A model generated the notes under the pieces. That model did not search any database. It worked only from the letters and a program-made list of their open reading frames with translations, and had not been told where the DNA came from. Source: Candidatus Aeolococcus gillhamiae (GTDB lineage: Bacteria > Chloroflexota > Dormibacteria > Aeolococcales > Aeolococcaceae). Taken from it: a stretch of 58,630 nt of DNA. Of this stretch, positions 8,367 through 17,479 are shown piece after piece. Every line of letters starts with the position of its first letter. Position 1 is the first letter of the stretch. A program made the position numbers and the translations under genes. Where the stretch lies: positions 1-58,630 of the forward strand of contig QHBU01000268.1 in NCBI GenBank assembly GCA_003244045.1, written 5' to 3'.

Positions 8367-9022
8367 TGTACCGGTTCCTGCGCGGCGTGATGCGCTTCCT
8401 CGTCGCCGTGGTGCTGCCAGGACGAGTCCATGTCGATGGCCTCGAGAACGTCCCCCGCCAGGGCGGTGCGCTGCTCGTCGGCAACCACGTCGGTACCATC
8501 GATCCGCCGCTGACTGGCGCGCTGATCCCGCGCCTGGACGTCCACTACATGGCCAAGAGCGAGGCGTTCGAGAAGGCGCGCGTGCGCTGGATCTTTCGCG
8601 GCTTCAACGCCTTCCCGGTGGTGCGCGGCAGCGCCGACCGCGCCGCGTTGCGCCACACGCTCGACCTGCTCCGCGACGGCCACATCGTGCTCGTCTACCC
8701 GGAGGGCTCGCGGTCGCCCGACGCGCATTTGCGGGACCCGCAGGCCGGCGTCGGCTTCCTCGCCCGCCACGGCGGCGTACCGGTGATCCCGGTGGCCGTC
8801 TGGGGGACCGAGCAGGTGATCGCCCCGGGAAGGACGAGGATCCACCGCGCGCCCGTGCACGTGCGCTACGGCAGGCCCGTCGCACTCCCCACCAGCGAGG
8901 GCAGCGCCCGGCACGACAACCGCGCCATCGCCGCGGCGATCATGGACGCTATCTCGGCAATGCTCCCGCCGCGGTATCGCACGGCGGAGCAGGAGGCGCC
9001 GGCGTCGACGCCAGCGGCCTGA
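8366..9022 (+). CDS. plsC: 1-acyl-sn-glycerol-3-phosphate acyltransferase
   Basis: Membrane-associated acyltransferase that makes phosphatidic acid from lysophosphatidic acid. The 218 residues have a hydrophobic N-terminus (about 1-20), the HX4D motif NHVGTIDPP (about 39-47; G-T replaces the more usual S/L-W spacing residues), the substrate motif FPVVRGSADRAAL, VYPEGSRS (about 110) and VPVIPVAVWGTE. The cmk-plsC neighbourhood is common. Start ATG is in a TGATG overlap with cmk. Confidence 0.92.
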   Translation: MYRFLRGVMRFLVAVVLPGRVHVDGLENVPRQGGALLVGNHVGTIDPPLTGALIPRLDVHYMAKSEAFEKARVRWIFRGFNAFPVVRGSADRAALRHTLDLLRDGHIVLVYPEGSRSPDAHLRDPQAGVGFLARHGGVPVIPVAVWGTEQVIAPGRTRIHRAPVHVRYGRPVALPTSEGSARHDNRAIAAAIMDAISAMLPPRYRTAEQEAPASTPAA

Positions 9023-9030
9023 CGCCCGGG

Positions 9031-11805
9031 GTGGCCACCAGGGGCGACTTTGTCGCCTTCGACCTCGAGACCACCGGCCTGTCGCCGAAGAGCGACCGCG
9101 TGTTGGAGATCGGTGCGGTGCGCTTCGACGCGACCATGCGGCGCGTCGGCGAGCTCGAGGTGATCGTCGACCCCGGGGTTCCCATCCCGTTGGCCGTGCA
9201 GCGGCTCTGTGGGATCACCGAGGCCGACGTCGCCGGAGCGCCGGCCCCTGTCGAGGGCGTCGCCCAGCTCGCCGACTTCTGCGCGGACGCTGAGCTGGTC
9301 GCCCACGGCGCCGGCTTCGACGTCACCTTCTGCGCCGGCCTTGTTCCCGGCGCGTTCAGCGGGCGGCGAGTTCTCGACACGCTCGAGCTCGCCCGCATCC
9401 TTCTGCCCACCGCGCCGTCCCACAGCCTCCCACTGCTCAGCGCCGCCATCGGCATCGAGCACCTGCGCCCGCACCGCGCCCTGAGCGACGCGTCGGCGAC
9501 TCAGCTCCTCTTCGCGCGCCTGCGGGCGGCTGCGCAAGCGCTGCCCGTCGGCGTGCTTGCGCAGATGCGCGGCGTCGCCGCGCAGGCCGGTGGCGAGCTC
9601 GGCCTGTTCTTCACCGCGGTGGTCGACGGCGTGGGGGACCCGCAACGGCGGGCGTGGGCGGGCGCATCGCGTGCGGCGCCACCGCCGCCCCCTCCCACCG
9701 GCCCGCCACCGGCGGACCTCGTCGCCGCCGCGACCGCCCTTCTCGGAGCGGGCGTGCCGCCCAGAATGGCCGGCGAGGGCTTCGAGCTGCGCGAGGCTCA
9801 GCTGGAGATGACCCGCGCAGTCGCGCAGACCCTGCAACGAAGGCGCCGGCTCATAGTCGAGGCAGGGACCGGCGTGGGCAAGTCTTTGGCCTACCTGCTC
9901 CCGCTGGCGCTGCACAGCCGCAGCGGCCGCCGGGCGGTGGTGGCCACGCGCACGATCACCCTCCAGGAACAGCTGATGGAGCGCGACCTGCCCATGGTCG
10001 AGACCCTTGTCGGCGCGCCCATCCCTGCGGCACTGCTCAAGGGACGCAACCACCAGCTCAGCCTGCGCCGCTGGCAGCGGTTCCTCGGCTCCGCCGACGC
10101 GGGGCCGCACGGTCCCGACCTCGACCGCGTCCGCTTCAAGCTCAAGCTGCTCGCCTGGCTGGCCGAGACGGAGCAGGGCGACCGCAGTGAGCTCCACCTC
10201 AACGGTTCCGAGGAGACGCTGTGGCGACACGTCGAGTCCGACGGCGGCGACTGCCTCGGCGCCGCCTGCGCCAACTGGCAAAGCAATCGCTGCTTCATGG
10301 TGGCCGCGCGTCGCACCGCCGAGGCGGCGTCGATCGTGATCACGAACCACGCCCTGCTCCTGGCCGACGCCGCCGCCGGCGGCCAGACTCTCGGCGAGCA
10401 CGAGGCGCTGGTCATCGACGAGGCCCATCACCTCGAGGCCGCCGCGACCGAACAGCTCGGCATCAACCTGCGCGCCTTCGACGTGCTCGTGGTCCTCGAC
10501 CGGCTCGGGCCCACCGAAGGCGAGCTGGAGGCGGCGCTGAGCTCGGCGCGCGAGGCGACGGTGCGCCTCTTCGGAGACGTCAAGGGGCGCATCGGCGAGG
10601 TGCTCGGCTCCGACCACAGCGGCAACGCCACCGTCGGCGTCTCCAAGGAGGTGCGCGACGCCCACGGCCACGCGATCCTGCTTCGCTCGGCCGAGCACGC
10701 CACCGCGCGTTGGCGGGCCGCGGCCCTTCATCTGCGCGACCCGGAGCTGGCCGGCGCGATGCAGATCGACCTGCTGCCCCAGCCGGACCGGGCCGATCAG
10801 GAGCGCTTCCTGGCAGCAACCGCTCTCGACGAGCTCGCCGCAGCGGTGGAGCGTGTGCTTCTAAGACCGCGCCCCGGTCACGTTGCCTGGCTGGCGCTGC
10901 GCGCCGAGCAGGGTGAGCTCCACGAGGCCCCGGTGACCGTGGCCGACGCGCTCCGGGAGTCGGTCTTCACCCGCGCGGAGACGGTGATCGCCACCTCGGC
11001 AACCCTGGCGGTCGGGGGTGACTTCGGTTTCACCAGGGACCGCCTCGGCCTCGACGACGCCGACGAGCTCCTGCTCAACTCGCCGTACGACTTCCTCGCC
11101 CAGGCGCTCTGCATCCTTCCGTCCGACGTTCCTTCGTACGACGAACCCGACCACGATCGCGCGGTGGCCAGCCTGGTCGGGGACACCGCCGAGCGGCTAG
11201 GCGGCAGCACCCTGGCCCTCTTCACCGGCTACAACCCGCTACGCCGTGTCCACGCCCTGCTCGCGCAGCGGATGGAGGCGAGCGGCATCGCCCTGCTGGG
11301 GCAGGGCCTCGACGGCACCCGCCGGCAAATCCTGGGCAGCTTCCTCGCCAACCGGCGCACCGTGCTGCTCGGCACCAGCAGCTTCTGGGAAGGCATCGAC
11401 GTACCCGGCGACGCGCTCCGTTGCGTGGTCATCGCCAAGTTGCCGTTCGCCGTGCCCACCGACCCCCTGGTCAAGGCGCGCACGGAATCGCTCAGCGACC
11501 CCTTCGGCCAGTACGTCCTCCCCCAGGCCGTGCTGCGACTGCGCCAGGGTTTCGGGCGGCTCATCCGGCATGGCACCGACCGGGGCGTGGTCGTGCTCTG
11601 CGACGAGCGTCTGCGCAGCCGCGAGTATGGTGAGCGCTTCCTCGCCGCCCTGCCCCCGGCGGCGGTGGTGACCATGCCGGTGGCGGACGTGGGCGACGCC
11701 GTGGCCGGCTTCGTCCTCCACCAGCGTGTTCCGATCACGACACGGATGAGCGCTTCGGGCCGACAATCAGAGCAGGATCACCCCATGCATGAGGACCCGG
11801 CATGA
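9031..11805 (+). CDS. dinG: Exonuclease-DinG fusion helicase
   Basis: 924-residue fusion of a DEDDh 3'-5' exonuclease (about 1-170: FVAFDLETTGL, AHGAGFDVTF, HRALSDASATQ) with an XPD/DinG-type superfamily-2 helicase (about 250-920). Helicase motifs are EAGTGVGKSLAYLLP (about 276), VIDEAHHLEAAA (about 463), ATSATLAVGG, GTSSFWEGIDVPG and QGFGRLIR. This architecture is the Gram-positive DinG type. Three cysteines in CLGAACANWQSNRC (about 407-421) match the last three Fe-S ligands of E. coli-type DinG, but the upstream first ligand position reads NHQLSLRRW, with Ser instead of Cys. Ends in an ATGA overlap with the next gene. Confidence 0.92.
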   Translation: MATRGDFVAFDLETTGLSPKSDRVLEIGAVRFDATMRRVGELEVIVDPGVPIPLAVQRLCGITEADVAGAPAPVEGVAQLADFCADAELVAHGAGFDVTFCAGLVPGAFSGRRVLDTLELARILLPTAPSHSLPLLSAAIGIEHLRPHRALSDASATQLLFARLRAAAQALPVGVLAQMRGVAAQAGGELGLFFTAVVDGVGDPQRRAWAGASRAAPPPPPPTGPPPADLVAAATALLGAGVPPRMAGEGFELREAQLEMTRAVAQTLQRRRRLIVEAGTGVGKSLAYLLPLALHSRSGRRAVVATRTITLQEQLMERDLPMVETLVGAPIPAALLKGRNHQLSLRRWQRFLGSADAGPHGPDLDRVRFKLKLLAWLAETEQGDRSELHLNGSEETLWRHVESDGGDCLGAACANWQSNRCFMVAARRTAEAASIVITNHALLLADAAAGGQTLGEHEALVIDEAHHLEAAATEQLGINLRAFDVLVVLDRLGPTEGELEAALSSAREATVRLFGDVKGRIGEVLGSDHSGNATVGVSKEVRDAHGHAILLRSAEHATARWRAAALHLRDPELAGAMQIDLLPQPDRADQERFLAATALDELAAAVERVLLRPRPGHVAWLALRAEQGELHEAPVTVADALRESVFTRAETVIATSATLAVGGDFGFTRDRLGLDDADELLLNSPYDFLAQALCILPSDVPSYDEPDHDRAVASLVGDTAERLGGSTLALFTGYNPLRRVHALLAQRMEASGIALLGQGLDGTRRQILGSFLANRRTVLLGTSSFWEGIDVPGDALRCVVIAKLPFAVPTDPLVKARTESLSDPFGQYVLPQAVLRLRQGFGRLIRHGTDRGVVVLCDERLRSREYGERFLAALPPAAVVTMPVADVGDAVAGFVLHQRVPITTRMSASGRQSEQDHPMHEDPA

Positions 11806-12773
11806 CCGTCACCGAGGCGCCGCCTGCTGCGGACCCAGTGGCTGTGCCCACGACGGAGCCCGCGGCCACCACGGTGCGGCCGCAGGGGGACCGCACCGAC
11901 GTGGTGGTGGCGCTCGCCCAGATCGCTCCGCGCCTCGGCGACGTCGCTGCCAATCTCGAGCGCCATCTCGAGCTGATCGACGAGGCGGCCGGCGGGGGCG
12001 CCTCGCTCATCGTGTTCCCCGAGCTGTCGCTGACCGGCTACTTCCTCAAGGACCTCGTGCCCGAGGTGGCGCTGCTCGAGCAGTCCGAGCAGCTCCAGCG
12101 GCTGGCCCTGGCCTCGCGCGGCGTCGACGTCGTCGCCGGCTGCGTGCTGGAGAGCGACGACGCTCGCTTCTACAACGCCTCGCTGTACCTGGCGGGAGGA
12201 CGTGTCCACCACGTCCATCGCAAGGTGTACCTGCCCACCTATGGGCTGTTCGACGAGGCCAGGTACCTCGCCCAGGGAGATCGCTTCCGCACTTTCGCAG
12301 CCCCGCTGGCCGCCGCCGCGCCCCCGCGTCCGTGGCGGTCGGGCACGCTCATCTGCGAGGACATGTGGCATCCGACCGCCGCAGGGTTGCTGGCTCGCGA
12401 GGGCGTCGAGCTCTTCATCTGCCCGTCCGCCTCGCCGGGACGCGGCGTGGTGCACGGCAACGCGCTCGGCACCGCGCGCAGCTATGACGCCATGACCCGT
12501 ACGTACGCCCAGCTGTTCACCGCCTACCTGCTGTACTGCAATCGTGTCGGCTTCGAGGACGGAGTCGGGTTCTGGGGCGGTTCACGCGCAGTCGGGCCTG
12601 ACGGGCGGCTCCTCGAGGACCCTGCGGGCGACGACGAGTGCCTGGTCCTCCACCGCATCGACCTCGCGGCGGTGCGACGCGCCCGCATCGCCAACCCCCT
12701 GCTTCGAGATGAGCGACATGACATCAACGACGCACAGACAGACCGTCTCCGACAGCGACGCGCTCGCGATTGA
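11802..12773 (+). CDS. Nitrilase-fold glutaminase subunit of NAD synthetase
   Basis: A carbon-nitrogen hydrolase domain that would hydrolyse glutamine and pass ammonia to the adjacent NadE. The Glu-Lys-Cys triad is visible: [13 protein letters not shown] (about 72), [14 protein letters not shown] (about 139) and LICEDMWHP (about 183). The ending [11 protein letters not shown] matches the point where fused glutamine-dependent NAD synthetases pass into the synthetase domain. It is 323 residues and its last 56 nt overlap the start of nadE in another frame. The first 30 residues are Pro/Thr-rich and probably unstructured. Glutaminase partnership is inferred from motif and context. Confidence 0.88.
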   Translation: MTVTEAPPAADPVAVPTTEPAATTVRPQGDRTDVVVALAQIAPRLGDVAANLERHLELIDEAAGGGASLIVFPELSLTGYFLKDLVPEVALLEQSEQLQRLALASRGVDVVAGCVLESDDARFYNASLYLAGGRVHHVHRKVYLPTYGLFDEARYLAQGDRFRTFAAPLAAAAPPRPWRSGTLICEDMWHPTAAGLLAREGVELFICPSASPGRGVVHGNALGTARSYDAMTRTYAQLFTAYLLYCNRVGFEDGVGFWGGSRAVGPDGRLLEDPAGDDECLVLHRIDLAAVRRARIANPLLRDERHDINDAQTDRLRQRRARD

Positions 12774-13575
12774 CCGCGACGTCGTCCGCGACATCCTCGT
12801 CGGCTTCATCCGCAACGAGGTGCGCAAGGTCGGGTTCCAGCGCGTGGTCGTGGGTCTCTCCGGGGGCGTCGACTCGGCGCTGAGCGCGGCGCTGGCGTGC
12901 GCCGCCCTGGGAGCGGAGAACGTGCTCCCCATCCTGATGCCGTACCGGACCTCATCGGCGGCATCCGAGGCCGACGCGCGCCTGGTGTGCAAGCGACTGG
13001 CCATGACCCCGACCGTGGTCGACATCTCCCCGCAGGTGGACGCATACTTCGAGCGTTTTCCCGACGCCGACCGCGGCCGGCGCGGCAACAAGATGGCGCG
13101 CGAGCGCATGACCATCCTCTACGACATGTCGTGGGCGCACCGTGCGCTGGTCATCGGCACCAGCAACAAGACCGAGCTGCTGCTCGGCTACAGCACGCTG
13201 TTCGGCGACATGGCCAGCGCGCTCAACCCACTGGGCGACCTCTACAAGACGCAGGTCTTCGCCCTGGCGCGGAGCGTCGACCTCCCCGAGCAGGTGATCA
13301 GCAAGGCGCCGAGCGCCGATCTGTGGGAAGGACAGTCGGACGAGGAGGAGCTGGGCTTCGCGTACGACCTCGTGGATTCGGTGCTGTACCACATGGTCGA
13401 TGAGCGCCGCACCCGAGCTGAGCTCCGCGCGCTCGGATTCGAGGATGCCTTCGTGGAGCTGGTGGCGCAGCGGGTCAGGGGCAGCCAGTACAAACGGCGA
13501 CCGCCGATCATCGCCAAGCTGTCGGCGCGCACCATCGATCGCGACTTCCGCTATCCCAGGGACTGGGGTACTTGA
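12718..13575 (+). CDS. nadE: NAD synthase (synthetase domain)
   Basis: Amidates nicotinic acid adenine dinucleotide to NAD. The ATP-pyrophosphatase P-loop is [20 protein letters not shown] (about 48), followed by [57 protein letters not shown] and [18 protein letters not shown], all NadE signatures. Start ATG 12718 is preferred for the GAG-ATGAG spacing; ATG 12709 is in frame and adds three residues. 285 residues, the size of the stand-alone synthetase. Overlap with the glutaminase gene suggests a two-protein glutamine-dependent enzyme. Stop overlaps the rsmI TTG (TTGA). Confidence 0.95.
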   Translation: MTSTTHRQTVSDSDALAIDRDVVRDILVGFIRNEVRKVGFQRVVVGLSGGVDSALSAALACAALGAENVLPILMPYRTSSAASEADARLVCKRLAMTPTVVDISPQVDAYFERFPDADRGRRGNKMARERMTILYDMSWAHRALVIGTSNKTELLLGYSTLFGDMASALNPLGDLYKTQVFALARSVDLPEQVISKAPSADLWEGQSDEEELGFAYDLVDSVLYHMVDERRTRAELRALGFEDAFVELVAQRVRGSQYKRRPPIIAKLSARTIDRDFRYPRDWGT

Positions 13576-14255
13576 GCGGCACCAGCGCCGGCCTCCTGCA
13601 CGTCGTCGCCACCCCCATCGGCAACCTCGAGGACATCACCCTGCGCGCGCTGCGCGTGCTGCGCGAGTGCGACGCCGTCGTGGCCGAGGACACCAGGCGC
13701 ACCCGCCAGCTGCTCACGGCCCACGGCATCGCGCGTCCGCTTCTCTCCCTGCCGGCGCACGACGAGGCGCGCAGGGTCCCGGCGCTGGTCGCGCGGCTCG
13801 TCGCGGGCGACACCCTGGCGCTGTGCACCGATGCGGGCACGCCGGTGGTGAGCGACCCCGGAGCCTTCCTCGTGCAGGCGGCGCGCGAGGCGGGGGTGAC
13901 GGTGGTCCCGGTGCCGGGCCCATCGGCCCTGACCGCAGCGTTGGCGGGTAGCGGTCTGCGCGGCGACCGCGTCTGCTTCCTCGGCTTCCTGCCGCGCAGC
14001 CCGGGCAAGCTGCGCCGCACCGTGGAGAGCGGCCTGCTCTCCGACTCGACCGTGGCGTTCTACGAGTCGCCGCTGCGCCTGGCGCGGACGCTGGCGCTGA
14101 TCGCCCCGAGCTGCGGGGAGCGCCCGGTGGTGGTGGCGCGCGAATTGACTAAAGTCCACGAGACCTTCCACACCGGCACCGCGGCAGCGCTGGCCGAGGC
14201 GTTCGCCGCCCAGCCGCCGCGGGGCGAGTGCACCGTCCTCATCGGAGCCAGCTGA
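13572..14255 (+). CDS. rsmI: 16S rRNA 2'-O-methyltransferase RsmI
   Basis: Methylates the ribose of C1402 in 16S rRNA. The tetrapyrrole-methylase-type fold is recognised by [74 protein letters not shown] and [17 protein letters not shown]. The usual length is about 280; this product has 227 residues and lacks the small C-terminal domain. The TTG start overlaps the nadE stop (TTGA). Adjacent to metG, as in many Firmicutes/Actinobacteria-like genomes. Confidence 0.94.
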   Translation: MSGTSAGLLHVVATPIGNLEDITLRALRVLRECDAVVAEDTRRTRQLLTAHGIARPLLSLPAHDEARRVPALVARLVAGDTLALCTDAGTPVVSDPGAFLVQAAREAGVTVVPVPGPSALTAALAGSGLRGDRVCFLGFLPRSPGKLRRTVESGLLSDSTVAFYESPLRLARTLALIAPSCGERPVVVARELTKVHETFHTGTAAALAEAFAAQPPRGECTVLIGAS

Positions 14256-14256
14256 C

Positions 14257-15804
14257 GTGACCCGGCCTGAGCCCTCCTTCTATGTCACCGCGGCGATCGA
14301 CTACGTCAACGGCGATCCCCACCTCGGCCACGCGTACGAGAAGATCGGCTGCGACGTGCTGGCGCGTCACCGCAGGCTGCGCGGTGACGACGTGCGCTTC
14401 ACGGTGGGAAGCGACGAGCACAGCCAGTCGGTGGAGCGCGCCGCCCGCGCCGGGGGAATGGAGCCGGCTGACTACTGCACCAGGCAGGTCGACGCCTTCA
14501 AGACGATGATGCGTGCCTTCGACGTCGAGCCGACCAGCTTCGTGCGCACCAGCAGTGACGCCAACCGGCGCACCTCAGAAACGCTGTGGCGTGCTCTCGC
14601 CGATGCGGGCCACATCTACAAGGACTGGTACCGCGCCTGGTTCTGCCCGTTCTGCGAGCAGTTCTACACGGAGAAGGAGATCGTCGCCGGCATGTGCCCG
14701 ATCCACCAGACCCCGGTGGAGTGGGTCGAGGAGCAGAACTGGTTCTTCCGCCTCAGTGAGTTCGCGGAGCCGCTGCTCGACCTCTATGAGCGCGAGCCGG
14801 ACTTCGTGGTGCCACCGCCTCGACGCAACGAGATGCTCAGCGTCATCAGGGGAGGCCTCACCGACATCAGCATCTCGCGCGGTTTCTCCACCTGGGGAAT
14901 CCCGGTGCCCGGGGACGAGTCGCAGGTGATCTGGGTGTGGCTGGACGCGCTGCCCGCCTACCTGACCGGGGTCGGATATCCCGACGGCGACGACTTCGCG
15001 CGGTTCTGGCCGGCGGACGTCCACGTCGTGGGCAAGGACATCACACGGTTCCACTCGGTCATCTGGCCGGCCATCCTCATGGCCGCCGGCGTGCCGCTCC
15101 CGCGCAAGGTGCACGCCCACGGTTTCATCACGCTGGCCGGCGAGAAGATGAGCAAGAGCCGGGGCATCTTCATCGAACCGATGCAGCTGGTGGACCAGTT
15201 CGGAAGCGACGCGGTGCGCTGGGTGCTGCTCAGCGAGGTGCCGTTCGACCGCGACGGCGACTTCTCCATCGCCAAGTTCATCGACCGCTACAACGCCGAC
15301 CTGGCCAACGACTACGGCAACCTGGTGTCGCGGACCACCAAGATGGTGCAGCGCTATTTCGGTGGCCGTGTGCCGGCGCTGGCCGAGCGCGCCGCCATCG
15401 ACGATGAGCTGCGCAGCACCGCGGCCCGGGTCGTGCCGGTGTACGACGCGGCCATCGATGACCTGCAGTTCAGCGAGGCGATGGCCGCAGCTCGCCAGCT
15501 CGTCGGGCGCGCCAACAAGTACATCGAGCAGACAGCGCCCTGGACGCTGCAGCGCGATGGCGACGCTCGGCTCGGCACGGTGTGCGCCGAGCTGCTCGAG
15601 GCGGTGCGCGTCTCGACGATGCTGCTTCATCCGATCATCCCGCGGGCGACCGCGCGCGTCGCCGCCGAGATGGGCCTCGCCCTGGGCGGCGACCTGACCG
15701 ACGAGGTGCGCAGCTGGCCGCGGCTCGCTGAGGGCGCCCCGGTCGCCGTCGGCGAGATCCTCTTCCCGCGACTCGACCGTGAGGCCGTTCTCGCCGCCGA
15801 ATGA
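14257..15804 (+). CDS. metG: Methionyl-tRNA synthetase
   Basis: Class I aminoacyl-tRNA synthetase charging tRNA-Met. HIGH-type motif PHLGHAYE (about 21), metal knuckle CPFC...CPIH (about 130-150), WVWLDALPAYL, GKDITRFHSVIWP and KMSKSRG (about 297), then the anticodon-binding helical domain. 515 residues, with no C-terminal EMAP/Trbp111-like dimerisation domain, so it is the short form. GTG start 1 nt after the rsmI stop; its stop overlaps tatD (ATGA). The metG-tatD-rsmA cluster is a conserved order. Confidence 0.97.
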   Translation: MTRPEPSFYVTAAIDYVNGDPHLGHAYEKIGCDVLARHRRLRGDDVRFTVGSDEHSQSVERAARAGGMEPADYCTRQVDAFKTMMRAFDVEPTSFVRTSSDANRRTSETLWRALADAGHIYKDWYRAWFCPFCEQFYTEKEIVAGMCPIHQTPVEWVEEQNWFFRLSEFAEPLLDLYEREPDFVVPPPRRNEMLSVIRGGLTDISISRGFSTWGIPVPGDESQVIWVWLDALPAYLTGVGYPDGDDFARFWPADVHVVGKDITRFHSVIWPAILMAAGVPLPRKVHAHGFITLAGEKMSKSRGIFIEPMQLVDQFGSDAVRWVLLSEVPFDRDGDFSIAKFIDRYNADLANDYGNLVSRTTKMVQRYFGGRVPALAERAAIDDELRSTAARVVPVYDAAIDDLQFSEAMAAARQLVGRANKYIEQTAPWTLQRDGDARLGTVCAELLEAVRVSTMLLHPIIPRATARVAAEMGLALGGDLTDEVRSWPRLAEGAPVAVGEILFPRLDREAVLAAE

Positions 15805-16610
15805 GCAACGTGGCACCACGCGGGCCGCTCGTCGACACCCACTGCCACCTCGTCCTGCTGCAAGAACGTGGCCTGCTCGACGACGCCCTGGCAAGCGCCT
15901 CGGCGGACGGCGTCGAGCAGATCGTCAGCGTCGGGCTCGACGTCGAGGACTCCGACCGCAACCGGCTCATCGCCGAAGCGCACGACAACGTCTGGTTCAC
16001 CGTGGGCTGGCACCCTCATCAGAAACACGCGCCCGACCCACGCCAGGTCGAGGCGCTCGGCGAGCTCCTCGACCACCCGCGCGCGGTCGCGGTGGGGGAG
16101 ATCGGCATCGACCTGTACTTCCGGCCCGGCTACCACGACACCCCACTCGAGGAGCAGCGCCGCTCGATGCACACCATGTTCGAGCTGGCCGAGGCGCACG
16201 GCAAGCCCGTGGTGGTCCACGACCGCGACGCCCACGCCGAGGTGTTGTCCTTGATCCGCGAGCATTCCGCGGTGCGCGGCGTGATGCACTGCTTCAGCGG
16301 CGATGCCCCGTTCGCGGCGGCGTGCGTGGACGCCGGCTACGCGATCTCCTTCTCCGGGATCGTCACCTTTCCGCGCAGCGAGCCGCAGCAGGCCGCCGCC
16401 GCGGCAGTCGGGGATCGCGACTACGTGCTCGAGACCGACTCGCCATTTCTTGCACCCGTGCCCCATCGCGGCCGGCCCAACCTCCCCGGCTACGTGGCCG
16501 CCACAGCGGCCGCTGTGGCAACGCTGCGCGACGTCGACGTCGCCCTGGTGCGCGAGCAGAGCACCGCGAACGCGCGCCGTCTGTTCCGGCTCCCCGGTGC
16601 AGACGCGTGA
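15801..16610 (+). CDS. tatD: TatD-family metal-dependent DNase
   Basis: TIM-barrel metallohydrolase, a Mg-dependent 3'-5' exonuclease in characterised members. Metal ligands are in LVDTHCHL (about 10-15), VGEIGIDLYF, VVVHDRDAH, GVMHCFSGDAPFAAACVDAGY and LETDSPFLAPVPHRGRPN. The signature Y-F-R after GID and the H-D rather than H-S-R following VVV are minor variations. 269 residues. Overlaps metG by ATGA and rsmA by GTGA, so all three are likely one translationally coupled unit. Confidence 0.95.
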   Translation: MSNVAPRGPLVDTHCHLVLLQERGLLDDALASASADGVEQIVSVGLDVEDSDRNRLIAEAHDNVWFTVGWHPHQKHAPDPRQVEALGELLDHPRAVAVGEIGIDLYFRPGYHDTPLEEQRRSMHTMFELAEAHGKPVVVHDRDAHAEVLSLIREHSAVRGVMHCFSGDAPFAAACVDAGYAISFSGIVTFPRSEPQQAAAAAVGDRDYVLETDSPFLAPVPHRGRPNLPGYVAATAAAVATLRDVDVALVREQSTANARRLFRLPGADA

Positions 16611-17479
16611 GCGGCTCGCGCGGTGGCGCCGCCGCTGCCGATCTCACCGATCCGGCCACGTTGCAGGCGGTCGCCCGGCGGGTGGGACTGGTCGCCCGGC
16701 ACAGGCTGGGCCAGAACTTCCTCATCGATCGCGACGTCCTCGACGACATCGTCGCCGCCCTGGCGATCGAAGCGACCGACGACGTCTTCGAGATCGGTCC
16801 GGGGATCGGCACGCTCACCGGCGAGTTGGCGCGCCGCGCCCGCCGGGTGGTGGCGGTCGACCTCGATGAACGCTGTGTGGCTGCCACCCGTATCACCCAG
16901 CGCGATCGGCCGAACGTGGAGGTGGCTCAGGGCGATGCCCTGCGCGTCGACATCGCCAGTTTCGGCATCGGTGAGGGATGGCTCGCCGCCGGCAACATCC
17001 CCTACAGCATCACCACGCCCCTGCTGACCCGGCTCTACGAGATGGCGGACCCGCCCCGCCGCGGAGTGTTCCTGGTCCAGCGTGAGGTGGCTGCGCGCCT
17101 CGCGGCGGGTCCCGGCGCGTGGAGCCTGGCCACGGTCGCTGTCCGCAGCGTGGCCACCGTGGAGCGCCTGCGCGACGTCACCCCGGCCAGTTTTGAGCCT
17201 GCTCCGGCGGTGCACTCGAGTGTGATCCGTCTCACCCCGGCCGCAGGGCTCGATGCCGCGGCGCGCCAGAGCGTGCTCGACGTTGCCCGGGCCGCGTTCC
17301 AGATGCGCCGCAAGACCCTGCGCCACGGCATCACCCATGCAGCGGGCGGCGACGAGGCACTCGGCGTGGCATGGCTGCGCGAGGCTGCCATCGACCCGGG
17401 GCGGCGGCCGGGCACGCTCGATCTCGCCGAATGGCACCGGATCGCCGTCGCCGCCCGTACGCTTCCCGGACACCCGTGA
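16607..17479 (+). CDS. rsmA: 16S rRNA dimethyladenosine transferase RsmA/KsgA
   Basis: Dimethylates two adjacent adenosines near the 3' end of 16S rRNA. Motifs: RHRLGQNFLID (about 33-42), FEIGPGIGTLTGELA (about 65), VAVDLDERC, GDALRVD, the catalytic NIPYSITTPLL (about 130) and the C-terminal RKTLRHGITHAAG. 290 residues. GTG 16607 is chosen for the GTGA overlap with tatD; upstream open frame has no conserved sequence. Its stop overlaps the start of the MFS gene. Confidence 0.95.
   Translation: MSGSRGGAAAADLTDPATLQAVARRVGLVARHRLGQNFLIDRDVLDDIVAALAIEATDDVFEIGPGIGTLTGELARRARRVVAVDLDERCVAATRITQRDRPNVEVAQGDALRVDIASFGIGEGWLAAGNIPYSITTPLLTRLYEMADPPRRGVFLVQREVAARLAAGPGAWSLATVAVRSVATVERLRDVTPASFEPAPAVHSSVIRLTPAAGLDAAARQSVLDVARAAFQMRRKTLRHGITHAAGGDEALGVAWLREAAIDPGRRPGTLDLAEWHRIAVAARTLPGHP

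Noticed and set aside
8866-10731. 621-residue minus-strand open frame opposite plsC-dinG
   Set aside because: Antisense shadow; the plus strand encodes recognisable motifs throughout.
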